Assembly: GCF_905397285.1 (NCBI RefSeq)
Contig: NZ_CAJPUX010000009.1
Coordinates: 22,588 to 86,587, forward strand
Reading direction: 5' to 3'
From: Cupriavidus plantarum
GTDB lineage: Bacteria; Pseudomonadota; Gammaproteobacteria; Burkholderiales; Burkholderiaceae
DNA: 64,000 nt
Part shown: piece after piece, positions 7,595-14,917 of the stretch
Position numbering within the stretch: the first letter of the stretch is position 1
Layout: each line of letters opens with the position of its first letter
Notes under the pieces: model-generated
The model's input: only the letters and a program-made list of their open reading frames with translations
What the model was told of the DNA's origin: nothing
Databases searched by the model: none
Position numbers and translations under genes: made by a program

Positions 7595-8953
7595 ATGCCC
7601 CAGTTCTCCCGGAATCCTGACTCGCGCTACGCGCCCGGCGCCAGGCAGCCCCACGCGCCGCTGCGCGCGGGCTGGCAACGCTTGCGTGCCATCTTCTCGC
7701 TGAACGACCCCCGCTGGGGCCGCAACGGTCAGGACGACGAAGACAAGGACAAGGACAACAATCGCCAGCAGAACCAGCGTCCGCAGGACGGCCCGCCGGA
7801 TCTCGACGAGCTCTGGCGCGACTTCAACCGCCGCCTGAACGGCCTGCTGGGCCGCAAGGACAATGGCGGCGGCGGCAACCAGAACTTCGGCGGCCCGCGC
7901 GCCCCGGGCAAGGGTTCGGGCATCGGCGTGGGCGTGCTGATCGCCGCGATCGCCGGTATCTGGCTGGCGAGCGGGTTCTTCATGGTGCAGGAAGGCCAGA
8001 CCGCGGTGATCCTGCAGTTCGGCAAGTACAAGTACAGCGCGGGCCCCGGTATCAACTGGCGCTGGCCGTGGCCGATCCAGTCGGCCGAGGTGGTCAACCT
8101 GTCGGCCGTGCGTTCGGTCGAGGTCGGCCGCGCGACGTCGATCAAGGACACGAACCTCAAGGACTCGTCGATGCTCACGCAGGACGAGAACATCATCGAT
8201 GTCCGGTTCACGGTCCAGTACGACATTCAGGACGCGAGCGAATACCTGTTTTTCAACAAGACCGACCGCGGTGGCGATGAAGAGCTGGTGACGCAGGCCG
8301 CCGAGACGTCGGTGCGCGAGATCGTGGGCCGCAACCGCATGGATTCGGTGCTGTACGAGAACCGCGAGCAGATCGCGCAGGGTCTCGCCAAGTCGATCCA
8401 GGCGATTCTCACCGCGTACAAGACGGGTATCCGCGTGATCTCCGTCAACGTGCAGAGCGTGCAGCCGCCCGAGCAGGTGCAGGCCGCGTTCGATGACGTG
8501 AACAAGGCGAGCCAGGATCGCGAGCGCGCGATCAGCGAAGGCCAGGCCTATGCGAACGACATCATCCCGCGCGCCAAAGGTACCGCCGCGCGCCTGAAGG
8601 AAGAGGCGGAGGGTTACCGTTCGCGCGTAGTCGCGCAGGCCGAGGGCGATGCCTCGCGCTTCCGCTCCGTGCAGGCCGAATACGCGAAGGCACCGCAGGT
8701 GACGCGCGATCGTATCTATCTGGAGACCATGCAGCAGATCTACTCCAACACGAGCAAGGTGCTCGTGGACGTGCGTCAGGGCAGCAACCTGCTGTACCTC
8801 CCGCTCGACAAGCTCGTGTCGCAGACGCAGGGCGCCACCGTGCCGTCGTCGCCGGCAGCGGCTTCGGGTTCGGCGGCACCGGCGGTGCCCGATACGTCGT
8901 CGGATATCCGGTCGCGCGAAGCGCTGCGCAACCGCGACCGCGATTCGCGTTAA
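7595..8953 (+). CDS. hflK: FtsH protease activity modulator HflK
   Basis: Inner-membrane SPFH/prohibitin-family protein that, with HflC, caps the FtsH protease. The 452-residue product has a Gly/Asn/Gln-rich cytoplasmic N-terminus, one transmembrane helix (about 109-131, IGVGVLIAAIAGIWLASGFF) and then the SPFH domain starting at VQEGQTAVILQFG. The C-terminus is Ala/Ser- and Arg/Asp-rich (SREALRNRDRDSR). ATG 7595 gives MPQFSRNPD; a GTG three codons upstream is less likely. hflC follows 12 bases after the stop. Confidence 0.95.
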   Translation: MPQFSRNPDSRYAPGARQPHAPLRAGWQRLRAIFSLNDPRWGRNGQDDEDKDKDNNRQQNQRPQDGPPDLDELWRDFNRRLNGLLGRKDNGGGGNQNFGGPRAPGKGSGIGVGVLIAAIAGIWLASGFFMVQEGQTAVILQFGKYKYSAGPGINWRWPWPIQSAEVVNLSAVRSVEVGRATSIKDTNLKDSSMLTQDENIIDVRFTVQYDIQDASEYLFFNKTDRGGDEELVTQAAETSVREIVGRNRMDSVLYENREQIAQGLAKSIQAILTAYKTGIRVISVNVQSVQPPEQVQAAFDDVNKASQDRERAISEGQAYANDIIPRAKGTAARLKEEAEGYRSRVVAQAEGDASRFRSVQAEYAKAPQVTRDRIYLETMQQIYSNTSKVLVDVRQGSNLLYLPLDKLVSQTQGATVPSSPAAASGSAAPAVPDTSSDIRSREALRNRDRDSR

Positions 8954-8965
8954 GAAGGAGACGTC

Positions 8966-9868
8966 ATGAACCGACTGATTTCCTTCGCGATTGGTATCTT
9001 TATCGTGCTGGCCGTGGCGTCGTCGATGCTGTTCGTCGTCGATCAGCGCCAGTACGCCGTGGTCTTCGCCTTCGGCGAGATCAAGCAGGTCGTGCGCGAG
9101 CCGGGCCTGCACTTCAAGCTGCCGCCGCCGCTGCAGAACGTGGTCTTCATGGACCGCCGCCTGCAGACCATCGATGTCGCCGCCAACGAGCGCTTTCTGA
9201 CCGCCGAGAAGAAGAGCATGGTGGTGGACTGGTTCGTCAAATGGCGCATCGTCGATCCGCGCAAGTTCTTCGTCGCCTTCGGCGGCAACGTGCGCGGCGC
9301 GCAGGATCGCATGACGCAGCGGATCGACTCCGTGGCGCGCGAGGAGTTCGGCAAGCGCACCGTCGCCGATGTGGTGGCGGGCGAGCGTGACAAGGTCATG
9401 CAGAATATCCGCACCGGCATGGCCGAGTATGCGCAGAGCGTAGGCGTCGAGATTCTCGACGTTCGCCTGAAGCGCGTGGATCTGCTGCCCGCGATCAGCG
9501 AATCGGTGTATCGCCGCATGGAGGCCGAGCGCAAGCGCGTGGCCAACGAGCTGCGGTCGACCGGCGCCGCGGAGGGCGAAAAGATCCGCGCCGATGCCGA
9601 TCGTCAGCGCGAGGTCGTGCTGGCAGAGGCCTATCGCGACGCGCAGGTCATCAAGGGCGATGGCGATGCAAAGTCCTCGCAGATCTATGCCGACGCCTTT
9701 GGCCGCGATCCGAACTTCGCGCAGTTCTGGCGCAGCATGGAAGCCTACCGCAGCACGTTCCGCGACAAGCGCGACCTGATCGTGCTGGAACCGAACTCCG
9801 ACTTCTTCCGCTACATGCGGTCGTCCGGCGGCAGCAGTGCCCCGGCGCCCGCGCCAGCCAAGAAGTAG
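8966..9868 (+). CDS. hflC: protease modulator HflC
   Basis: Partner of HflK in the FtsH-regulating membrane complex. 300 residues: an N-terminal membrane anchor (about residues 5-25, ISFAIGIFIVLAVASSMLFV), then an SPFH domain beginning DQRQYAVVFAFGEIKQVV and a long C-terminal helical region. A good ribosome-binding site (AAGGAG) precedes ATG 8966. It is followed by a strong terminator at 9900-9921. Confidence 0.96.
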   Translation: MNRLISFAIGIFIVLAVASSMLFVVDQRQYAVVFAFGEIKQVVREPGLHFKLPPPLQNVVFMDRRLQTIDVAANERFLTAEKKSMVVDWFVKWRIVDPRKFFVAFGGNVRGAQDRMTQRIDSVAREEFGKRTVADVVAGERDKVMQNIRTGMAEYAQSVGVEILDVRLKRVDLLPAISESVYRRMEAERKRVANELRSTGAAEGEKIRADADRQREVVLAEAYRDAQVIKGDGDAKSSQIYADAFGRDPNFAQFWRSMEAYRSTFRDKRDLIVLEPNSDFFRYMRSSGGSSAPAPAPAKK

Positions 9869-9899
9869 GGTAGCCGGCAGTTCCCGGCCATCGACTACG

Positions 9900-9924
9900 A
9901 AACCCCGGCTTGCCGGGGTTTTGT
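9900..9924 (+). terminator. intrinsic terminator after hflC
   Basis: Stem AAACCCCGG (9900-9908) with CCGGGGTTT (9913-9921), loop CTTG, followed by TTG. GC-rich stem and short T run; it separates the hflKC unit from hisZ. Confidence 0.85.
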
Positions 9925-9977
9925 ACGCTACCGGTGTACCATTCGCCCGGCACCGTCTGATAGTTATGAGAAGCACC

Positions 9978-11129
9978 ATGTCCAACCACTGGCTCCTGCC
10001 TGAAAACATCGCCGACGTCCTGCCGTCGGAAGCGCGCAAGATCGAAGAACTGCGCCGCCGCATGCTCGATCTGTTCCGCACCTACGGCTACGAGCTGGTC
10101 ATGCCTCCGATGCTCGAGTACCTCGAGTCGCTGCTGACCGGGACCGGCCACGATCTGGACCTCCGCACGCTGAAGCTCGTCGACCAGCTTTCCGGCCGCA
10201 CGCTGGGCCTGCGCGCCGACATCACGCCACAGGTCGCGCGGATCGACGCGCATCTGCTGAATCGTCCGGGCGTCACGCGCCTGTGCTATGCGGGCAACGT
10301 GCTGCATGCGCGCCCGGCCGGCTTCCATGCCACGCGCGAGCCGATCCAGCTCGGCGCCGAGATCTATGGGCACGCGGGCCTCGAGGCGGACGTCGAGATT
10401 CAGGAGCTGATGCTGGCCGCGCTGCAGGTGGCGGGCCTGACCGACGTGCGTCTGGACCTGTGCCATGCGGGCATTCTCGGCGCCGTGCTGGAAGGGCTGC
10501 CGTCGATCCGCAAGATCGAGGACGCGCTGTTCGCGGCGCTGGAAACGAAGGACGTGTCCGCGTTGCGCGCGCTGACCGCGGGCATGCCCGAGACCGAGCG
10601 CGACGCGCTGCTGGCCCTGCCGACGCTGTACGGCGGCGTGGACGTGATCGAACGCGCGCGCGCTACGCTGCCGTCGAGCCCGACCATCGGCCGCGCGCTG
10701 GATGAACTCGCCGCGCTGGCCGCGCGCGTGAGTGGCGCGAGCGTCAATATCGACCTGGCCGACCTGCGCGGGTATCACTACCACAGCGGTGTGATGTTCA
10801 CGGCCTATGTCGCGGGCCTGCCGAACTACGTGGCGCGCGGCGGCCGGTATGACAAGGTGGGCGAGGCCTTCGGGCGCGCCCGTCCGGCGACGGGGTTCTC
10901 CCTCGACCTGCGCGAAGTAGCGGCCCTGTCGCCGGTGCAGGTGCGGGCGCTTGCCATCTTCGCGCCGTGGGATGCCGACCCGGCATTGCGCGCCGCCATC
11001 GCGGCCCTGCGCGGCAATGGCGAGATCGTGATCCAGTCGCTGCCGGGCCATACGCACGAGCTCGACGAGTTCAATTGCGACCGCCAGTTGGTACGCCAGG
11101 GCAACGCCTGGGTCGTCGTACCGCGCTGA
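9978..11129 (+). CDS. hisZ: ATP phosphoribosyltransferase regulatory subunit HisZ
   Basis: Catalytically inactive HisRS paralogue that forms a hetero-octamer with short-form HisG and controls the first step of histidine synthesis. The 383-residue product has the class II synthetase core (LLPENIADVLPSEA; a degraded motif 2; GGRYDKVGEAFG) but lacks the HisRS anticodon-binding domain. ATG 9978 gives MSNHWLLPEN; an in-frame ATG 9966 is also possible. hisG itself is not in the window. Placement before purA and after hflC is typical of betaproteobacteria. Confidence 0.95.
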   Translation: MSNHWLLPENIADVLPSEARKIEELRRRMLDLFRTYGYELVMPPMLEYLESLLTGTGHDLDLRTLKLVDQLSGRTLGLRADITPQVARIDAHLLNRPGVTRLCYAGNVLHARPAGFHATREPIQLGAEIYGHAGLEADVEIQELMLAALQVAGLTDVRLDLCHAGILGAVLEGLPSIRKIEDALFAALETKDVSALRALTAGMPETERDALLALPTLYGGVDVIERARATLPSSPTIGRALDELAALAARVSGASVNIDLADLRGYHYHSGVMFTAYVAGLPNYVARGGRYDKVGEAFGRARPATGFSLDLREVAALSPVQVRALAIFAPWDADPALRAAIAALRGNGEIVIQSLPGHTHELDEFNCDRQLVRQGNAWVVVPR

Positions 11130-11269
11130 ATTTCCCCTGAGGATCGCTCCGGGAACGGCCTCCGCGCCGGGCCCGGATTTGTCTCGAATGGAGCAGACTC
11201 GCGCCCAAAGAACGGGCACTGTTCCGCAACGAGAGTAGAATACGTTTTTAACCTTCTGACCAATTCAAC

Positions 11270-12613
11270 ATGTCCGCATCCGCAGTAAGCCAGGGACGCA
11301 ACGTCGTCGTGATCGGCACCCAGTGGGGTGACGAAGGCAAAGGGAAGATCGTCGATTGGCTTACCGACCAGGCAAAGGGCGTGGTGCGGTTCCAGGGTGG
11401 TCACAATGCAGGCCACACGCTGATCATCGGCGGCAAGAAGACCATTCTTCGACTGATTCCGTCGGGCATCATGCGCGACGGCACGGTCTGCTACATCGGC
11501 AATGGCGTCGTGCTGTCGCCCGAAGCGCTGTTCCGCGAGATCGAGGAGCTCGAGGCCGCCGGCCTGCAGGTGCAGAACCGCCTGCGTATCTCCGAAGCCA
11601 CCACGCTGATCCTGCCGTACCACGTCGCCATCGACAAGGCGCGTGAAGCGCGCCGTGGCGCCGCGAAGATCGGCACGACCGGCCGCGGCATCGGTCCGGC
11701 CTACGAAGACAAGGTCGCGCGCCGCGCGTTACGCGTGCAGGATCTGTTCGACCCGAAGGCCTTCGCCGAGCGTCTGCGCGAGAACCTCGACTTCCACAAC
11801 TTCATGCTGACGCAGTACCTCGGCGCCGAGGCGCTGGACTTCCAGCAGATCCTCGACGAGACGCTGGCCTACGCGCCGCGCCTGAAGCCTATGGTCGCGG
11901 ACGTGTCGGCCGAGCTGTACGCGGTGAACGCCGCGGGCGGCAACCTCATGTTCGAGGGCGCGCAGGGCACGCTGCTGGACGTGGACCACGGTACGTACCC
12001 GTACGTGACGTCGAGCAACTGCGTGGCCGGTGCGGCCGCCGCGGGCGCGGGCGTGGGTCCGGGCCGCCTGAACTACATCCTCGGTATCACGAAGGCGTAC
12101 TGCACGCGCGTGGGCTCGGGTCCGTTCCCGAGCGAGCTGTACGACAACGACAACCCGTCGCGTCAGGATCCGGTAGGCGTGCGCCTGGCCAACGTGGGCA
12201 AGGAATTCGGCTCGGTGACCGGCCGTCCGCGCCGCACGGGCTGGCTCGACGCCGCCGCGCTCAAGCGTTCGGTGCAGATCAACGGCGTGTCGGGCCTGTG
12301 CATGACCAAGCTCGACGTGCTCGACGGTCTCGAGACGCTCAAGCTGTGCGTCGGCTACGAGCTCGACGGCAAGACCGTGGACATCCTGCCGCGCGGCTCC
12401 GATGCGGTGGCCGCCTGCGTGCCGGTGTATGAGGAATTCCCGGGCTGGAACGAATCGACGTTTGGCGTGAAGAGCTGGGATGCGCTGCCGGAAGCGGCGC
12501 GCACCTACCTGAAGCGCGTCGAGGAAGTGGTTGGCATTCCGATCGACATGATCTCGACGGGTCCCGACCGCGACGAGACTATTCTGCTGCGTCACCCGTA
12601 TCAAACGGCGTAA
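11270..12613 (+). CDS. purA: adenylosuccinate synthetase
   Basis: Catalyses GTP-dependent formation of adenylosuccinate from IMP and aspartate, the first committed step to AMP. 447 residues. The GDEGKGK loop is at residues 20-26 (catalytic Asp21), and GGHNAGHT holds the catalytic His49. Later conserved blocks (GTTGRGIGPAYEDK, EGAQGTLLDVDHGTYP, and the C-terminal STGPDRDETI) are intact. A TAGAAT hexamer at 11236-11241 may be the -10 element. Confidence 0.98.
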   Translation: MSASAVSQGRNVVVIGTQWGDEGKGKIVDWLTDQAKGVVRFQGGHNAGHTLIIGGKKTILRLIPSGIMRDGTVCYIGNGVVLSPEALFREIEELEAAGLQVQNRLRISEATTLILPYHVAIDKAREARRGAAKIGTTGRGIGPAYEDKVARRALRVQDLFDPKAFAERLRENLDFHNFMLTQYLGAEALDFQQILDETLAYAPRLKPMVADVSAELYAVNAAGGNLMFEGAQGTLLDVDHGTYPYVTSSNCVAGAAAAGAGVGPGRLNYILGITKAYCTRVGSGPFPSELYDNDNPSRQDPVGVRLANVGKEFGSVTGRPRRTGWLDAAALKRSVQINGVSGLCMTKLDVLDGLETLKLCVGYELDGKTVDILPRGSDAVAACVPVYEEFPGWNESTFGVKSWDALPEAARTYLKRVEEVVGIPIDMISTGPDRDETILLRHPYQTA

Positions 12614-12712
12614 TCGCGCAACAGGCGTCATGGCGGTGACGGCCACGGTGATACCCTCACGCGGCCGAAAAATAAAATGACCGCGGCGACACGAGCGTCG
12701 CGGCAATTCCCT

Positions 12713-12732
12713 CGGCCCGCAATCGCGGGCCG
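12713..12732 (+). terminator. stem-loop between purA and the phosphoribosyltransferase gene
   Basis: CGGCCCGC (12713-12720), loop AATC, GCGGGCCG (12725-12732): perfect 8-bp stem about 100 bases after the purA stop. AAAGCTTTATCGG follows, so it is not a classical intrinsic terminator; it may be an mRNA-stability or attenuating hairpin. Confidence 0.45.
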
Positions 12733-12780
12733 AAAGCTTTATCGGTCGACCACGACTGAATAAAAAGAGCACAGCACAAC

Positions 12781-13350
12781 ATGAACCTCCCTACCAACGA
12801 CGACGAGAACCTGTGGGTCTCGTGGGACGAATACCATCGGCTGATCGCGCGCCTCTCGCTGAACGTGCACGAATCGGGCTGGAAATTCGACAAGATCCTT
12901 TGCCTGGCACGTGGCGGCCTGCGTGTGGGCGACCAGATGTCGCGCATCTTCGACGTGCCGCTCGCGATCCTGGCGACAAGCAGCTATCGCGAGGCCGCGG
13001 GCACGCAGCAGGGCGAACTCGATATCGCGCAATACATCACGATGACGCGCGGCGAGCTGTCGGGCAGGATCCTGCTGGTCGATGACCTCGTCGACTCCGG
13101 CGTGACGCTCGAGCGCGTGGGCAAGCACCTCAAGGAGCGGTACCCGGCCGTGACCGACGTGCGCTCGGCGGTGATCTGGTACAAGGCCTGCTCGAAGGTC
13201 GAGCCCGACTACCACGTGACGTTCCTCCCCTCGAACCCATGGATTCACCAGCCGTTCGAGGAGTACGACACGCTGCGGCCGCACAACCTCGCGGCCTGGC
13301 TCAAGCGCGGCAAGCGCGCGAGTCTGCTGGACGACGACAGCGCGGCCTGA
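12781..13350 (+). CDS. type I phosphoribosyltransferase (purine PRT-like)
   Basis: 189-residue cytosolic phosphoribosyltransferase. The PRPP-binding loop is clear (ILLVDDLVDSGVTL, about residues 98-110), as is an upstream CLARGGLRVGD segment typical of the Gpt/Hpt-like group. It resembles xanthine-guanine or hypoxanthine PRTs and lies directly after purA, so a role in purine salvage is the natural inference. The exact base specificity cannot be read from sequence. Confidence 0.88.
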   Translation: MNLPTNDDENLWVSWDEYHRLIARLSLNVHESGWKFDKILCLARGGLRVGDQMSRIFDVPLAILATSSYREAAGTQQGELDIAQYITMTRGELSGRILLVDDLVDSGVTLERVGKHLKERYPAVTDVRSAVIWYKACSKVEPDYHVTFLPSNPWIHQPFEEYDTLRPHNLAAWLKRGKRASLLDDDSAA

Positions 13351-13370
13351 GCGCGGCCTGAGCGCGCGCG

Positions 13371-13997
13371 TCAGTAGCCGACCGTGAAACGCCGCCGCGT
13401 ATGCCGCGGCGTTTCCACTTCATCGAGCATCGCGACCGCGTAGTCCTCGATCGAAATCGCGCTCTTGCCCGCGGCGTCGACGAGCAGGTCATCCTGTCCC
13501 AGACGGAACTTGCCCGTGCGCTCGCCGGGCAGCAGCAGCGCGGACGGCGACAGAAACGTCCAATCGAGCGTGGAGTCCGCGGGCTCTGCCTCGAGCGTGT
13601 TCAGGAATTGGCGGCCCGCGAGCGCTTCCGCCTTGTATGCCTCCGGAAAATCGGGCGTATCGACGATCTGCACGCCCGGTGCGCCGAACAGGCTGCCCGC
13701 GCCACCCACCACCAGCAGACGCGGGGCGTTGTCGCCCACGCGCTTTACCGCGTCGACGATGAGGCGGGGATCGGTGCCCAGAAACTTCAGCGAACTGATG
13801 ACGGCGTCGTGGCCGGCGAACGCCTGCGAGAGCGCATCGGCATGGCTCACGTCGATGTTTTTCGCAGTGAGGCCGGCGCGTGCGGGCAGGCTTTCGGCGC
13901 TGCGCGCGAGCGCGGTGACCTGATGGCCGCGTTGCAGGGCTTCATTCACGAGGCGCGTGCCGACGTTGCCGGTGGCGCCGAGGATGGCGATCTTCAT
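13371..13997 (-). CDS. NAD(P)-binding atypical SDR / NmrA-like oxidoreductase
   Basis: 208-residue protein beginning MKIAILGATGNVGTRLV, the GxxGxxG dinucleotide-binding motif of atypical short-chain dehydrogenases (NmrA/YwnB group). These often lack the classical YxxxK catalytic pair and can act as NAD(P)H sensors or flavin/quinone-type reductases; substrate unknown. It lies downstream of an Rrf2 regulator on the same strand. A candidate operator (14025-14051) sits 28 bases upstream of its start. The pairing recalls B. subtilis ywnA-ywnB. Confidence 0.85.
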   Translation of the reverse strand: MKIAILGATGNVGTRLVNEALQRGHQVTALARSAESLPARAGLTAKNIDVSHADALSQAFAGHDAVISSLKFLGTDPRLIVDAVKRVGDNAPRLLVVGGAGSLFGAPGVQIVDTPDFPEAYKAEALAGRQFLNTLEAEPADSTLDWTFLSPSALLLPGERTGKFRLGQDDLLVDAAGKSAISIEDYAVAMLDEVETPRHTRRRFTVGY

Positions 13998-14024
13998 GGT
14001 GCTCCTTGTTAAAGATAAAGTCTG

Positions 14025-14051
14025 GATATGAAACTACGTCAGTTACATATC
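14025..14051. promoter_or_regulatory. candidate Rrf2-family operator upstream of the oxidoreductase gene
   Basis: A 27-bp imperfect palindrome with arms GATATGAAACT and AGTTACATATC around ACGTC. It lies in the 67-bp gap between the Rrf2 gene and the oxidoreductase gene. A related 27-bp element lies just upstream of the Rrf2 gene (14512-14538), with 19 of 27 positions identical; the shared core is TGAAAC-N6-AGTTACA. Function is inferred from position and symmetry. Confidence 0.5.
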
Positions 14052-14064
14052 GAGGCAAAAAAAT

Positions 14065-14499
14065 TCAGCGCTTTCGGCGCTGACCGGCGCGCTCGACATC
14101 GGCGAGCATGCCGGCGATCGTGACATCCGCGAGCGCCGCGTCCATGGCCGCCTGCGCGCGGTCTGCGACGTTGCGCAGGGCGCCCGTGATCTCGCGGCCG
14201 ACGAGGCACGCCGGGTTCGGCGCGCTCTGATGCAGCGTGATCAGCGCGCTGGTCTCAACCGCCCGGAATACCTCGAGCAGCGTGATGGCGTCCGCGGGAC
14301 GCGCCAGCATCGCGCCGCCGGTGCTGCCCATCGTGGTCGAGACGAAACCGGCGTCGGTCAGCGCGCCGATCATGCGGCGGATCAGCGCGGGATTCGTGCC
14401 GACACTGCCCGCGATCCACGACGAGGACAGCGGTTCCTTCGCCTGCGCAAGCAGGGTAAGGATATGGACGGCGACGGCGAATCGGCTGCTGGTGCTCAT
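14065..14499 (-). CDS. Rrf2 family transcriptional regulator
   Basis: 144-residue winged-helix regulator (MSTSSRFAVAVHILTLLAQ, with the recognition region TNPALIRRMIGALTDAGFV and wing TMGSTGGAMLARP). It has a single cysteine (Cys98, in NPACLVG) rather than the three-Cys Fe-S ligand set of IscR/NsrR, so it is more like the YwnA/CymR-type or single-Cys members. It probably autoregulates and controls the downstream oxidoreductase through the two matching palindromes. The inducing signal is unknown; a thiol or electrophile sensor is one possibility. Confidence 0.88.
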   Translation of the reverse strand: MSTSSRFAVAVHILTLLAQAKEPLSSSWIAGSVGTNPALIRRMIGALTDAGFVSTTMGSTGGAMLARPADAITLLEVFRAVETSALITLHQSAPNPACLVGREITGALRNVADRAQAAMDAALADVTIAGMLADVERAGQRRKR

Positions 14500-14511
14500 G
14501 CTGGAAGTCTT

Positions 14512-14538
14512 GATGTGAAACCATCATAGTTACAGATG
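14512..14538. promoter_or_regulatory. candidate Rrf2-family operator upstream of the Rrf2 gene
   Basis: A 27-bp element with arms GATGTGAAACC and AGTTACAGATG, 13 bases upstream of the Rrf2 start codon. It matches the 14025-14051 element at 19 of 27 positions, including TGAAAC and AGTTACA at identical spacing. Confidence 0.5.
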
Positions 14539-14714
14539 GCGGGACATGTCAAGATAATGCCGGAATCGCCACTGATTGCTGATACACTCATTCACGGTGC
14601 ATTCAGGTGTCATTCGCCAGGGAAACCTGCTCAGGGAACTTGAATGCGGACCGATATAAGAAGGAAGGGGAGTTTCGATTGAATAGGAATGACAGGGATA
14701 ACCGCGGAGACAAC

Positions 14715-14747
14715 AAAAAACCCGCAAGCTCGAAAGCGTTGCGGGTT
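14715..14747 (-). terminator. intrinsic terminator of the tRNA-Leu gene
   Basis: On the minus strand, AACCCGCAA and TTGCGGGTT form a 9-bp stem (14719-14727 with 14739-14747), followed by a run of six T (A run at 14715-14720 on the plus strand). It starts 18 bases past the tRNA 3' end. Confidence 0.85.
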
Positions 14748-14764
14748 CTCTGCAGGAATATCCT

Positions 14765-14851
14765 TGGTGCCCAGGAGAGGACTCGAACCTCCACAGTGTT
14801 GCCACCGCTAGGACCTGAACCTAGTGCGTCTACCAATTCCGCCACCTGGGC
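14765..14851 (-). tRNA. tRNA-Leu (anticodon CAG)
   Basis: 87-base tRNA gene with encoded CCA. Acceptor stem GCCCAGG pairs with CCTGGGC, discriminator A. The anticodon stem CTAGG/CCTAG encloses loop TTCAGGT, giving anticodon CAG. There is a long variable arm as expected for tRNA-Leu, and a T arm containing GGTTCGAGTCC. A near-perfect sigma-70 promoter lies upstream and an intrinsic terminator downstream, so it is a free-standing single-gene unit. Confidence 0.97.
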
Positions 14852-14876
14852 AGGTGTCGAAACAACCGAAGCGGCC

Positions 14877-14904
14877 ATTATAGCGACCGTATAACGTTTG
14901 TCAA
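14877..14904 (-). promoter_or_regulatory. consensus sigma-70 promoter of tRNA-Leu
   Basis: On the minus strand TTGACA (14904-14899), 16-base spacer, TATAAT (14882-14877): both hexamers are perfect. The predicted transcription start is near 14870, about 19 bases before the mature tRNA 5' end. The element lies just upstream of the divergent rnr start, and a plus-strand TATAAC (14890-14895) falls inside its spacer. Confidence 0.85.
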
Positions 14905-14917
14905 ATAGTTTCCAAAA

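Noticed and set aside
7568..10081. 837-codon open frame on the minus strand opposite hflK-hflC
   Set aside because: Antisense shadow covering two recognised genes and their terminator; composition typical of reversed GC-rich coding DNA.
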